A stretch of 61,230 nucleotides of DNA, taken from contig PNMW01000018.1 of assembly GCA_013823855.1 (NCBI GenBank), positions 1-61,230 on the forward strand. The letters run 5' to 3'. This document shows, piece after piece, positions 38,600 through 47,570 of the stretch. Made by a program: the position numbers and the translations under genes. Below the pieces are notes generated by a model. That model had not been told where the DNA came from and did no database searches. It worked only from the letters and a program-made list of their open reading frames with translations. Numbering within the stretch: position 1 is the first letter of the stretch; every line of letters starts with the position of its first letter. This stretch comes from Lysobacteraceae bacterium (GTDB lineage Bacteria; Pseudomonadota; Gammaproteobacteria; Nevskiales; Nevskiaceae).

Positions 38600-38884
38600 T
38601 CAGACCGTCGTGCGGCGCGCCGGCTTCAGCAGCCACCAGAGCAGCGCCAGCACCAGCACCGCCGGCAGCGCGACCGGCAGCAGCACCAGTCCGAACACCG
38701 GCAGCAGGATCAGCCCGACGACCAGCGCGACCGGCAGCAGCAGCACCAGCATCAGCAGGCCCCCGATCACGCTAAGCAGGCCGCACAGCAGCCAGCCGAT
38801 CAGGCTGAACACGGCGCCGACCACGGTCACCAGCAGCCAGCCGAACACCACCAGCAGCAGGATCACCAGCAGGGCTTCGATCAT
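38600..38884 (-). CDS. Small, very hydrophobic membrane protein (unknown)
   Basis: The 94-residue product is almost wholly hydrophobic, with three to four predicted membrane spans (LLVILLLVVFGWLLVTVVG, FSLIGWLLCGLLSVIGGLL, LMLVLLLPVALVVGLILLP and ALPAVLVLALLWWLL) and a short basic end (KPARRTTV). No family is recognised. It lies between the convergent hemoglobin gene and the upstream diguanylate cyclase gene on its own strand. Hydrophobic composition makes chance frames less likely. Confidence 0.68.
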   Translation of the reverse strand: MIEALLVILLLVVFGWLLVTVVGAVFSLIGWLLCGLLSVIGGLLMLVLLLPVALVVGLILLPVFGLVLLPVALPAVLVLALLWWLLKPARRTTV

Positions 38885-38956
38885 CGTCGGGAGTTCCAGG
38901 GCGGACAGCAGTCAGATGCGGCGACGCTGCGGTCTGGATGCAGCCGCGCGGGACGC

Positions 38957-41900
38957 TCAGGAGCGCGCCTTGAACTCCACGGCCACCACCTGCGAATCCG
39001 GCGGCAGCGGGTCACGCGAGGTGATCAGGCGCAGGCCGCCCTCGGCGAGCAGGCTGCCGCGGTCGCGCTTGAAGCGCTGGATCAGCGACGGGAACGGCGT
39101 GGTCGGCGTGAACAGGAACGCCGCCCAGCCGTTGCGGCCGTTTTCCTTGACGTGGTACAGCGCCCGGTCGGCGATCTCGACCAGGTCCTGCCAGTCCAGT
39201 GACGGCGGCGTCGTCTGCAGCGGGTATTCGGCGAAGCCGATCGAGCAGCTCAGCTGCAGCGGCTCCGGGCCTCCGGCATCGAAGGGGTGGGCCGATACCA
39301 CGGTGCAGATCCGCGACGCATAGCTGACCGCGTGGTCGCGCGACAGCGGCCGCGACACGATCAGGAACTCCTCGCCGCCCCAGCGGGTGACGTAGTCGCC
39401 AACCCGGACCAGTTCGCCCAGCAGGCTGCTGAACTGCTGCAGCACCATGTCGCCGCCGCCGTGACCGTGGCTGTCGTTGATGCGCTTGAAATGGTCGATG
39501 TCGACCAGCAGGAACAGCAGGATGTGATCGGCCTGATAGCTGCCCTTGGCGTTGCGACGATAGAAGGCCAGATCCTGCGGCAGCTGGTTCAGCAGGTAGC
39601 GGCGATTGCGCAGGCCGGTCAGCGGATCGGTGTAGCTGGCCTTCTCCAGCTGCTGGTTGGCCAGTGCCAGCGCGTCGGTGCGCTGGGCGACGATGCTTTC
39701 CAGCACCGCGCGGCGATGGTCCAGTGCCCGCAGCTGCCAGCGATGGGCGGCGAAGGCGATCAGTGCGAGCAGCAATCCGGCCAGCACATAGAACCAGGTG
39801 GTCTCGTGCAGCCGCGGCTTGATCGCGAACTGCACGCTGGCCGGCGCCTGGCTCCAGATGCCGGCGTTGTTGGCGCCGCGGACTTCGAACACGTAGTCGC
39901 CGGGCGGCAGGTTGGTGTAGTCGGCGTGGCGGCTCTGCGGATCCTTGAGCGGCCGCCAGTCGGCGTCATAGCCGCGCAGCCGGTACTGAAGCTGGACGGC
40001 ATTCGGGTCCTGGAAGCTGAGTGCGGAGAACTTGAAGCTGAGATCGCGGATCCGTGCCGGCAGGCGCGTCTTGACGAAGCGGTCGACGCCGATCCAGCCG
40101 TTGCCGGCGTTGACCGCTTCGATCCGGACTGTCGGCGGCACCCGGTTGCTGGCCAGCGTCTCGGTCGGCACCACCAGCACGCCGTCCCGGGTTGGCAGCC
40201 ACATTGCACCGCGATCCATGAAGCCCTTGCTGTTGCCGGTGCCGTTGCAGCATTCGGCACGCGGGCCGGTGCTGCGTACGGCGAACTCGTTGCCGTAGAT
40301 CTCGGCACGCACCGCCTGCGGCTTGCCGTCGGGACCGCGCCTGAGATCGTCGAGCGGCAGCCGGTACAGGCCGCGCAGTCCGGCGACCCAGAGATAGCCG
40401 CGAGCATCGTCGAACAGGCGGAACGGCGTGTTCGGCGGCAGCCCCTGCGCATGACCGAAGCCGGTCCAGCGGTCGCCCTCGGCGACATAGAGCAGCTCGG
40501 TCGCGGCGCCGACCACCAGTCTCCGGTCCGGCAGTTCGTGGATTGCGGTGACGTCGATATCGTCGGGCAGGCCGTGATCGCCGCCGAGCATGACGACAGC
40601 GTCGCGTGACCATTCGCCGAGACCGGACTGGGTGCCCAGCAGCAGGCGTCCGTCGCGGGTCTGGTAGAGCACCCGCACGCTGGTGTCGCGCAGGCCCTCG
40701 GCCTTGCCGTAGCGGGTCAGTGCGCCGCCGTCGTAGCGGAACAGGCCGTTCGAGGTCGCGAACCAGAGGCGGCGCGCGCGGTCGCGGAGCATGCCGTTGA
40801 TGCGCAGGCCGTCCAGCGGCTTCAGCGCCGGCAGCGGTTCCGGTTGTCCTCGGCGCAGCAGTACCACGCCCTTCAACGTGCCGACCCAGAGATCCTCCCC
40901 TTCGACCAGCAGGCTGAACACCGTGGGATCGGGCAAGGCGCGCGCCGGCACCGGCTGCGTGTAGTGGCCGTCGACCAGCAGGCTCAGGCCCTCGTCGGTG
41001 CCGACCCAGACCCGGCCGCCGGCGTCGCGCTCCAGCGCCCAGACCTGCGGCGAATGCAGCCCTTCCTCGATCGAATAGCGGTTGGTCAGGCCGCTCCACA
41101 GGCGGGTCAGGCCGCGGGTGCGGCTGCCGAACCAGAGGTTGTTCTCGCGGTCCTCGAACCCGGTCAGGTAGTCCCAGCGGGTGCCCATCCGGTCGTTGTC
41201 GATCTGCTCGACGATCTTCCCCTCGCGCAGGCGGCTCAGGCCGCTGTCGGTGCCGACCCAGAGATCGCCGTCCTTGTCCGCGTACATCAGGCCGATCGCG
41301 GCGCGGGCCAGCGGCGTCCGCTCGCCGTAGCGCTGCCAGCCGGCGTTCTGCCGCCGGTACAGGCCGCTGCCTGTGCCGGCCCAGAGCACACCGTCGGACA
41401 CCGCCAGGTGCAGCACCGGCTCGTGCTTGAGCAGGCCCGGCAGCGCTTCGAACCGGGGCGTGCCGGCCTGCAGCCGGTAGACGCCGCCAGCGCCGCCGAG
41501 CCACTGCTCGCCCTCCGCTTCGAGCAGGGCGAGCACCGGCCCGGCGATGGTCGGATCGGCCGCGAGCTGGCCATCGACCAGTCGCGACAGGCCGCCGCGG
41601 GTGGCGAGCAGCAGCTTGCCATCGGCCGAGACCAGAATGTTCAGGATGTCGGTGCTGGCGGCCGGCGCCGCCTGGGCATTCGGCACGGCGGTGAAGACGC
41701 CGCCGCGATACCAGGCCAGCCCCCTGTTGGTGCCGATCCACAGGCGGCCCTCGGCATCGAGCTGCAGGGCATCGACGACATCGCCCGGCAGGCCCGGCGT
41801 GGTGGCGGCGAGATAGGACGTGAAGCGGACCCCGTCGAAGCGCGCCAGACCATTCGGCGTGCCGACCCAGATGTAGCCTTCGGCGTCCTGGGCGACGGCG

Positions 41901-42076
41901 ATCGCGGCGATGTGCGGCAGGCCCTGCTCGACCGACCAGCTGTCGCGGATGAAGTTGTGGAAGGCCTTGCCGGGGCTCAGCGCCTGCGCGGCCCCGGACA
42001 GCGCGATCGCCAGGCTCAGCAGGACCGTCCGCAGGGCGGCGGCGAGCAGGTTCTGACCGGATCCGGTTGGCTTCAA
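38957..42076 (-). CDS. Diguanylate cyclase with periplasmic two-component-propeller sensor
   Basis: The 1039-residue protein has a signal peptide (LAAALRTVLLSLAIALSGAA), about a dozen Reg_prop propeller repeats (GYIWVGTPNGLARFDG, RLWIGTNRGLAWYRGG, RVWVGTDEGLSLLVDG), a Y_Y_Y-type domain, one transmembrane helix (TWFYVLAGLLLALIAFAAH), a coiled linker and a C-terminal GGDEF domain. The active site is GGEEF at 900-904, and an RxxD inhibitory site (RVGD, 891-894) sits five residues before it. It would sense a periplasmic ligand and make cyclic-di-GMP. The TTG start at 42076 has GGAG seven bases upstream; an in-frame ATG at 42169 also exists. Confidence 0.9.
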   Translation of the reverse strand: MKPTGSGQNLLAAALRTVLLSLAIALSGAAQALSPGKAFHNFIRDSWSVEQGLPHIAAIAVAQDAEGYIWVGTPNGLARFDGVRFTSYLAATTPGLPGDVVDALQLDAEGRLWIGTNRGLAWYRGGVFTAVPNAQAAPAASTDILNILVSADGKLLLATRGGLSRLVDGQLAADPTIAGPVLALLEAEGEQWLGGAGGVYRLQAGTPRFEALPGLLKHEPVLHLAVSDGVLWAGTGSGLYRRQNAGWQRYGERTPLARAAIGLMYADKDGDLWVGTDSGLSRLREGKIVEQIDNDRMGTRWDYLTGFEDRENNLWFGSRTRGLTRLWSGLTNRYSIEEGLHSPQVWALERDAGGRVWVGTDEGLSLLVDGHYTQPVPARALPDPTVFSLLVEGEDLWVGTLKGVVLLRRGQPEPLPALKPLDGLRINGMLRDRARRLWFATSNGLFRYDGGALTRYGKAEGLRDTSVRVLYQTRDGRLLLGTQSGLGEWSRDAVVMLGGDHGLPDDIDVTAIHELPDRRLVVGAATELLYVAEGDRWTGFGHAQGLPPNTPFRLFDDARGYLWVAGLRGLYRLPLDDLRRGPDGKPQAVRAEIYGNEFAVRSTGPRAECCNGTGNSKGFMDRGAMWLPTRDGVLVVPTETLASNRVPPTVRIEAVNAGNGWIGVDRFVKTRLPARIRDLSFKFSALSFQDPNAVQLQYRLRGYDADWRPLKDPQSRHADYTNLPPGDYVFEVRGANNAGIWSQAPASVQFAIKPRLHETTWFYVLAGLLLALIAFAAHRWQLRALDHRRAVLESIVAQRTDALALANQQLEKASYTDPLTGLRNRRYLLNQLPQDLAFYRRNAKGSYQADHILLFLLVDIDHFKRINDSHGHGGGDMVLQQFSSLLGELVRVGDYVTRWGGEEFLIVSRPLSRDHAVSYASRICTVVSAHPFDAGGPEPLQLSCSIGFAEYPLQTTPPSLDWQDLVEIADRALYHVKENGRNGWAAFLFTPTTPFPSLIQRFKRDRGSLLAEGGLRLITSRDPLPPDSQVVAVEFKARS

Positions 42077-42388
42077 GAATTCACTCCGCGACGACCACGA
42101 CCCCGAGTCAGCAGCACGAACGGCAGACCCGCCGCTGACGGTGTGCGGCCCCGATGTTTCTGAGTGCACTGCAACAATTGTACATTGGCGTCAAGTCGGA
42201 GAAGCGATGGGCGCCAGCCGGGCCGCGCGGCGTGCCGACGGCCACGGCTGCGGCGGGCGCAATCATGGAAGGCGGTCACGTGGATGATTTGTGAATTCTC
42301 GTCGCGTCGAACACCGACGCTGCGCGGCCTTTGCAGCCGTCGCGGCCTGCAGGGCAACATGCGACGTACCGGAATATCTTGAATCCGG
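42077..42388. other. Intergenic space between divergent diguanylate cyclase and thioesterase genes
   Basis: No gene is evident in these 312 bases. It should hold two divergent promoters. A palindromic ACAATTGT with flanking AT-rich bases at about 42174-42181 is the only notable pattern; I cannot assign a regulator or pin the -10/-35 boxes. Confidence 0.4.
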
Positions 42389-43201
42389 ATGAAAACCCCT
42401 GAAGAATCCATGATCTGCCAAGAAATCTTCGCGTCCCTCAGCCTGTCCGGACCCGGTGTCGGCAGCGCCCGCATCGACGAACAATGGCTGCAGGGACGCA
42501 GCGTGTTCGGCGGCCTGCAGGCGCTGCTCGGCGTCCGCGCCATGCGCAGCCTGCTGGGCGATCCGCTGCCGCTGCGCACGCTGCAGACCACCTTCATCGC
42601 GCCGCTGCCGAGCGGCCTGGTACGGGTCGAGGCCCGGCAGCTGCGGTCCGGCAAGTCCACCGTTCACGCCGAGGCGCGGCTCTATGACGGCGAGCAGCTG
42701 GTCTGTCTGATCGTCGCCGTGTTCGGTGCGGCGCGGCCGTCGTCGATCGCCATCGAGCCGCCGCCGGTGGTGGCCGCCAAGACGCCGGAGCAATCGGCGG
42801 AACTGCCGTTCGTGGCCGGCATCACGCCGCCGTTCCTGCGCATGTTCCGGATGCGCTGGGCCGATGGCGCGTTTCCGTTCTGTGGCGGCAGCCGGGCCAG
42901 CACCCAGATCTGGGCCGAGCTGCGCGATGCCCCGGTGATCGACGAGTCCGCGGTGATCGCGCTCGCCGATTCGATTCCGTCGCCGGCGCTGTCGCTGTTT
43001 CGGCGGCCGAGCCCGGCCAGTTCGTTGACCTGGACCCTGGAATTCCTGCGCGCCCATGTCGATGTCCCGGCCGCGCCTTGGCTGATCGATGCCACCGTGA
43101 CCTCGGCCGGCGACGGCTATGGCGCCCAGACGGCGACCCTGTTCGATCACCAGGGGCGGGCGGTCGCGCTGAGCCGGCAAAGCGTGGTGATCTTCGGCTG
43201 A
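42389..43201 (+). CDS. Acyl-CoA thioesterase family protein (double hotdog)
   Basis: The 270-residue product resembles the TesB-like/thioesterase family: LQGRSVFGGLQALLGVRAM at the front, TLQTTFIAPLPSGLVRVEARQLRSGKS for the first hotdog, and ATVTSAGDGYGAQTATLFDHQGRAVALSRQS for the end of the second. It would hydrolyse an acyl-CoA. An ATG at 42410 is an alternative start. It ends 101 bases before serA. Confidence 0.8.
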   Translation: MKTPEESMICQEIFASLSLSGPGVGSARIDEQWLQGRSVFGGLQALLGVRAMRSLLGDPLPLRTLQTTFIAPLPSGLVRVEARQLRSGKSTVHAEARLYDGEQLVCLIVAVFGAARPSSIAIEPPPVVAAKTPEQSAELPFVAGITPPFLRMFRMRWADGAFPFCGGSRASTQIWAELRDAPVIDESAVIALADSIPSPALSLFRRPSPASSLTWTLEFLRAHVDVPAAPWLIDATVTSAGDGYGAQTATLFDHQGRAVALSRQSVVIFG

Positions 43202-43302
43202 ACCCGGCATTGCCGGGGTGCTGCCGGCGATCGGCGGCTGACCCCCGGCCCCGGGTGCTGGCAGAATTGCGCCCCGCACAACCGCGGTCGATGCTGGAAA
43301 TC

Positions 43303-44538
43303 ATGAAAAAGACCTCATTCCCCAAGCAGGACATCAAGATCCTGCTGCTCGAAGGCGTGTCGCAGACCGCCGTCGAAACCTTCCGCGCCGCCGGCTACAC
43401 GAACATCGAGTTCCACGAGAAATCGCTGTCGGAAGCCGCGCTGATCAAGGCGATTTCCGATGCCCGCATGGTCGGCATCCGCTCGCGCACCCAGCTGACC
43501 GCCGCCGTGCTCGCCGAAGGCAAGCGCCTGGGCGCCATCGGCTGCTTCTGCATCGGCACCAACCAGGTCGATCTCGACGCCGCCCAGGCGCGCGGCATTC
43601 CGGTGTTCAACGCGCCGTACTCGAACACCCGCTCGGTGGCCGAACTGGTGATCGCCGAGGCGATCATGATGATGCGGCGCATCCCCGAGAAGAACGCCGA
43701 ATGCCATCGCGGCGGCTGGTCGAAGACCGCCGTCGGCAGCTTCGAAGTGCGCGGCAAGACGCTGGGCCTGATCGGCTACGGCCACATCGGCACCCAGGTC
43801 GGCGTGCTGGCCGAAAGCCTGGGCCTGCGAGTGATCTTCCACGACATCGAAACCAAGCTGGCGCTTGGCAATGCCGCGCCGGCCGCCAGCCTGAACGACC
43901 TGCTGCACCGTTCCGACATCGTCTCGCTGCATGTGCCGGAAACCCCGGCGACCAAGCTGATGTTCGGCAAGCCGGAACTGAGCGCGATGAAGCGGGGAGC
44001 CTTGCTGATCAACGCCTCGCGCGGCACCGTGGTCGATATCGACGCGCTGGCCGAAGCGCTGAAGAGCGGGCAGGTCGGCGGCGCGGCGGTCGACGTGTTC
44101 CCGGTCGAGCCGAAGGGCAATGACGACAGGTTCGTGTCGCCGCTGATCGGCATGGACAACGTCATCCTGACGCCGCACATCGGTGGCTCGACCCTGGAAG
44201 CGCAGGAAAACATCGGCATCGAAGTCGCCGCCAAGCTGGTCCGCTACAGCGACAACGGCTCGACCCTTTCGGCGGTCAACTTCCCAGAAGTGTCGCTGCC
44301 CGAGCATCCGAACAGCCACCGCCTGCTGCACATCCACGAGAACCGTCCGGGCATGCTGAGCCGGATCAACGAGCTGTTCTCGGCCGGCGACGTCAACATC
44401 GAAGGCCAGTACCTGCAGACCAGCGGCAACATCGGCTACGTGGTGATCGACATCGCCGCCGCCGACCAGCAGGCCGAGAAGCTCAAGGATCAGCTCGCCG
44501 CGATCTCCGGCACCTTGCGGACCCGCCTGCTGTACTGA
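43303..44538 (+). CDS. serA: D-3-phosphoglycerate dehydrogenase
   Basis: The 411-residue enzyme starts serine biosynthesis by oxidising 3-phosphoglycerate with NAD. It shows the 2-hydroxyacid dehydrogenase layout: the NAD motif GLIGYGHIGTQVG, the catalytic Arg in INASRGTVVD, Glu in VEPKGNDDRF, and His in TPHIGGSTLEAQ. A C-terminal ACT domain (HIHENRPGMLSRINELFS) would bind serine for feedback control. The length matches E. coli SerA (410). ATG 43303 (MKKTSFPKQDIKIL) is used; an in-frame ATG at 43291 is also possible. Confidence 0.96.
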   Translation: MKKTSFPKQDIKILLLEGVSQTAVETFRAAGYTNIEFHEKSLSEAALIKAISDARMVGIRSRTQLTAAVLAEGKRLGAIGCFCIGTNQVDLDAAQARGIPVFNAPYSNTRSVAELVIAEAIMMMRRIPEKNAECHRGGWSKTAVGSFEVRGKTLGLIGYGHIGTQVGVLAESLGLRVIFHDIETKLALGNAAPAASLNDLLHRSDIVSLHVPETPATKLMFGKPELSAMKRGALLINASRGTVVDIDALAEALKSGQVGGAAVDVFPVEPKGNDDRFVSPLIGMDNVILTPHIGGSTLEAQENIGIEVAAKLVRYSDNGSTLSAVNFPEVSLPEHPNSHRLLHIHENRPGMLSRINELFSAGDVNIEGQYLQTSGNIGYVVIDIAAADQQAEKLKDQLAAISGTLRTRLLY

Positions 44539-44563
44539 CGGCGATGAACACGGAGGCGGCGGC

Positions 44564-46579
44564 ATGCGCGTTGGGGCTTTCCTGCGGCGGCTGCCGCTTC
44601 CGCTGTACGCGGTACTGGCGATGAGCGGCGCCGACGCTGCCCCGAAGCTCGCGCCGTATGGCAGCTGGGCCTCGCCGATCAGCTCCGATGCCATCGTCGC
44701 CGACAGCCTCAAGCTCGGCCAGATCGCGATCGACGGCCAGGCGATCTACTGGGTCGAGGGCCGGCCTGCGGAAGCCGGCCGCAACGTGCTGATGCGCCGG
44801 CGCGCCGACGGCCTCCTCGACGAGATGACGCCGGCCGGCTTCAACGTCCGCACCGGCGCCCATGAATACGGTGGCGGCAGCTTCACGGTCGCTGGCGACA
44901 TCGCCTATTTCGCCAATTTCAAGGATCAGGCGCTGTACCTGCAGCCGCCGGATGGCCCGCCGCAGGCCTTTGTCGGCGAACCCGGCGCGCGTTTCGCCGA
45001 TGCCGTGGTCGATGCGCCGCGCGCGCGGCTGATCGCGGTCCGCGAGGCGCATCCGGCGGATGGCGCCGAACCGGTCAACACCCTGGTGGCGATCGGCCTC
45101 GAAGGCGAGCACACGATCCGCACCCTGGCGTCGGGGGCCGATTTCTACTCGTCGCCCAGGCTCAGCCCCGATGGCCGGCAGATCGCCTGGCTGTCGTGGC
45201 GGCACCCGAACATGCCCTGGGACGGCAGCCATCTGTCGGTAGGCCGTTTCGATGACGACGGCTTCATCACCGATGTGGTCACGGTCGCCGGCGGCGCCGA
45301 CGAATCGGTGTTCCAGCCGGCCTGGTCGCCGGGCGGCGAGCTGGTATTCGCCTCCGATCGCAGCGGCTGGTGGAACCTGTACGGCTGGCGCGACGGCAAG
45401 ACCCGGCTGATCCTGAAAGCCGAAGCCGAGTTCGGCGAGCCGCAATGGGAGTTCGGCATGCGCCGCTACGGCTTCACGCCGGACGGCACGATTATCGCCG
45501 CGCCGATCCGTGACGGCATCGCCAGCCTGGTCGCGATCGACCCGAAGTCCGGCCGCTCGCGTGACATCGCCACCCCGTTCCGCGAGATCAAGGAACTGCA
45601 GGTCGGCGACGGCTTCATCGCCTTTCTCGGCGGCTCGGCGGCCGACGCCCGCTCGCTGGTGCGGCTGGAACTCAAGACCGGCACCTTCGAGATCCTGCGC
45701 CGGGGCAGCCGCCTGAAGGTCGATCCGGGCTACCTGTCGAGCGCCCAGCCGATCCGCTTCCCGACCACTGGCGGCAATACCGCGCACGCCTTCTTCTATC
45801 CGGCCCGCAATCGCGACTTCATCGGCCCGGAAGGCGACAAGCCGCCGCTGATCGTGCTCAGCCACGGCGGGCCGACCAGCCAGGCGACACCGACCTTCAA
45901 TCCGTCGATCCAGTTCTGGACCTCGCGCGGTTTCGCCGTGGTCGACGTCAACTACGGCGGCTCGTCCGGCTACGGCCGCGACTACCGGCGCCGGCTCAAT
46001 GGCAGCTGGGGCGTGGTCGACATCGACGACTGCGTCAATGCCGCGACCTATCTGGCAGCGCAGGGGCGGGTCGATGGCCAGCGGCTGGCGATCCGCGGCG
46101 GCAGCGCCGGCGGCTACACCACGCTCGGGGCGCTGGCGTTCCGGCCCGGCGTGTTCAAGGCCGGCGCCAGCTATTACGGCATCGGCGATCTGGAAGTGCT
46201 GGCCCGCGACACCCACAAGTTCGAAAGCCGCTATCTGGACAGCCTGATCGGCCCGTATCCCGAGGCACAGGCGCTCTACCAGGCGCGCTCGCCGGTGCAT
46301 GCGGTCGAGCAGATCGACAGCGCGGTGATCCTGTTCCAGGGGCTGGACGACAAGGTGGTGCCGCCGAACCAGTCCCAGCTGATGTTCGACGCGGTGAAAC
46401 GGCGCGGCCGGCCGGTGGCCTATGTCCCGTTCGAAGGTGAAGGCCACGGTTTTCGGGCCGCAGCGGCGATCAAGCGCAGTCTGGAAGCGGAGCTGTATTT
46501 CTACGGGCGGGTGTTCGGATTCCAGCCAGCCGACCGGCTGGCGCCGGTGGCGATCGAGAATCTGCCCGTCGCGCCCTGA
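44564..46579 (+). CDS. Exported prolyl oligopeptidase-family (S9) serine peptidase
   Basis: The 671-residue protein has an N-terminal signal (FLRRLPLPLYAVLAMSGADA), a beta-propeller region with WD40-like repeats (YSSPRLSPDGRQIAWLSWRH), and a C-terminal alpha/beta hydrolase. The catalytic triad is S514 in GGSAGGYT, D596 in GLDDKVVPPNQS and H628 in EGEGHGF. It would cleave peptides in the periplasm or outside the cell. GGAGG lies shortly before ATG 44564. It follows serA in the same direction after 25 bases. Confidence 0.92.
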   Translation: MRVGAFLRRLPLPLYAVLAMSGADAAPKLAPYGSWASPISSDAIVADSLKLGQIAIDGQAIYWVEGRPAEAGRNVLMRRRADGLLDEMTPAGFNVRTGAHEYGGGSFTVAGDIAYFANFKDQALYLQPPDGPPQAFVGEPGARFADAVVDAPRARLIAVREAHPADGAEPVNTLVAIGLEGEHTIRTLASGADFYSSPRLSPDGRQIAWLSWRHPNMPWDGSHLSVGRFDDDGFITDVVTVAGGADESVFQPAWSPGGELVFASDRSGWWNLYGWRDGKTRLILKAEAEFGEPQWEFGMRRYGFTPDGTIIAAPIRDGIASLVAIDPKSGRSRDIATPFREIKELQVGDGFIAFLGGSAADARSLVRLELKTGTFEILRRGSRLKVDPGYLSSAQPIRFPTTGGNTAHAFFYPARNRDFIGPEGDKPPLIVLSHGGPTSQATPTFNPSIQFWTSRGFAVVDVNYGGSSGYGRDYRRRLNGSWGVVDIDDCVNAATYLAAQGRVDGQRLAIRGGSAGGYTTLGALAFRPGVFKAGASYYGIGDLEVLARDTHKFESRYLDSLIGPYPEAQALYQARSPVHAVEQIDSAVILFQGLDDKVVPPNQSQLMFDAVKRRGRPVAYVPFEGEGHGFRAAAAIKRSLEAELYFYGRVFGFQPADRLAPVAIENLPVAP

Positions 46580-46628
46580 GGGATTCGCCGCGCGGGGAAT
46601 TCGCGAGCTGCGGCCTTAGACTGCCGCC

Positions 46629-47570
46629 ATGAACCTTGCCAACAGCCGCCTGCTGCCCCGCGTCACCGCACCGATCGAGAAACGCCTGCGCGACTGGGTG
46701 GCCGGCGTCTTCCCGCGCGATGAAAAGCTCGCCATCGAGTACGACCAGCCGCTCGGCGATCCCGGCCTGTTCGGGCCGGCGTCGATCACCTGGCGCATCC
46801 ACGGCGATTTCCCCGGGATGATGGCCGGCGGCATCGGTGCGCTGATGTTGCAGACCCTGCATCCGGCGGCACTCGCCGGCGTCTGGGATCACTCGAACTT
46901 CCGCACCGACCTGATCGGCCGCCTGCGCCGCACCACGGCATTCGTCGCCGGCACCAGCTATGCGCCGACCGCCGAGGCCGAACGCCTGATCGCCCGGGTG
47001 CGCCGCATCCACGAGCGGGTGCGCGGCGTCACCGACGACGGCGAGCCCTACGAGGCCAATGACCCGGCGCTGCTGACCTGGGTGCACGTCACCGAGGTCT
47101 CGAGCTTCCTGCGCGGCTATCTGCTGTACGCCGACCCGGCGCTGCCGATGGCGCTGCAGGATCGCTACTACGCCGAGAACGCCCGGGTGGCGGAAGCGCT
47201 CGGCGCGCGCGCCGTGCCGAGATCGGTGGCCGCGGTCGAAGCCTATTTCGCCAGTGTGCAGGGCGATCTTCGCTTCAGCGCCCGGTCGCGCGAAGTGCTG
47301 CGCGTGCTCGACGGCATCCAGCTGCCGATTCCGGTGTCCGGGGTGTCGAAGCACCTGTTCCTGGGCGCCGGCGCGGCGCTGCTGCCGGACTGGGCCACCG
47401 CGCGCATCGAGCGCACGCGCCTGCAGCGGCTGCGCGATGAGGCCGCCGCGCGCAGCCTGAACGCCCTCGGGCCGTTGCTGCGGGCGGCGTTGAGCGAAGG
47501 CATCGCGGCGCGCGCCTGCCGCCGGGTCGGCATCGCGCCAGGCGCGCTGCGGCGGGCCGTGCCGGCGTGA
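46629..47570 (+). CDS. Oxygenase MpaB family protein (DUF2236)
   Basis: The 313-residue protein shows the DUF2236/MpaB signature: SITWRIHGDFPGMMAGGIGALMLQTLHPAALAGVWDHS, with an early Arg and His set, then RTTAFVAGTSY and WVHVTEVSSFLRGYL (the HVT segment). Members related to latex-clearing protein bind haem; a role in lipid or polymer oxidation is plausible but unproven. The TGA stop lies inside the GTGA start of dinB. Confidence 0.83.
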   Translation: MNLANSRLLPRVTAPIEKRLRDWVAGVFPRDEKLAIEYDQPLGDPGLFGPASITWRIHGDFPGMMAGGIGALMLQTLHPAALAGVWDHSNFRTDLIGRLRRTTAFVAGTSYAPTAEAERLIARVRRIHERVRGVTDDGEPYEANDPALLTWVHVTEVSSFLRGYLLYADPALPMALQDRYYAENARVAEALGARAVPRSVAAVEAYFASVQGDLRFSARSREVLRVLDGIQLPIPVSGVSKHLFLGAGAALLPDWATARIERTRLQRLRDEAAARSLNALGPLLRAALSEGIAARACRRVGIAPGALRRAVPA

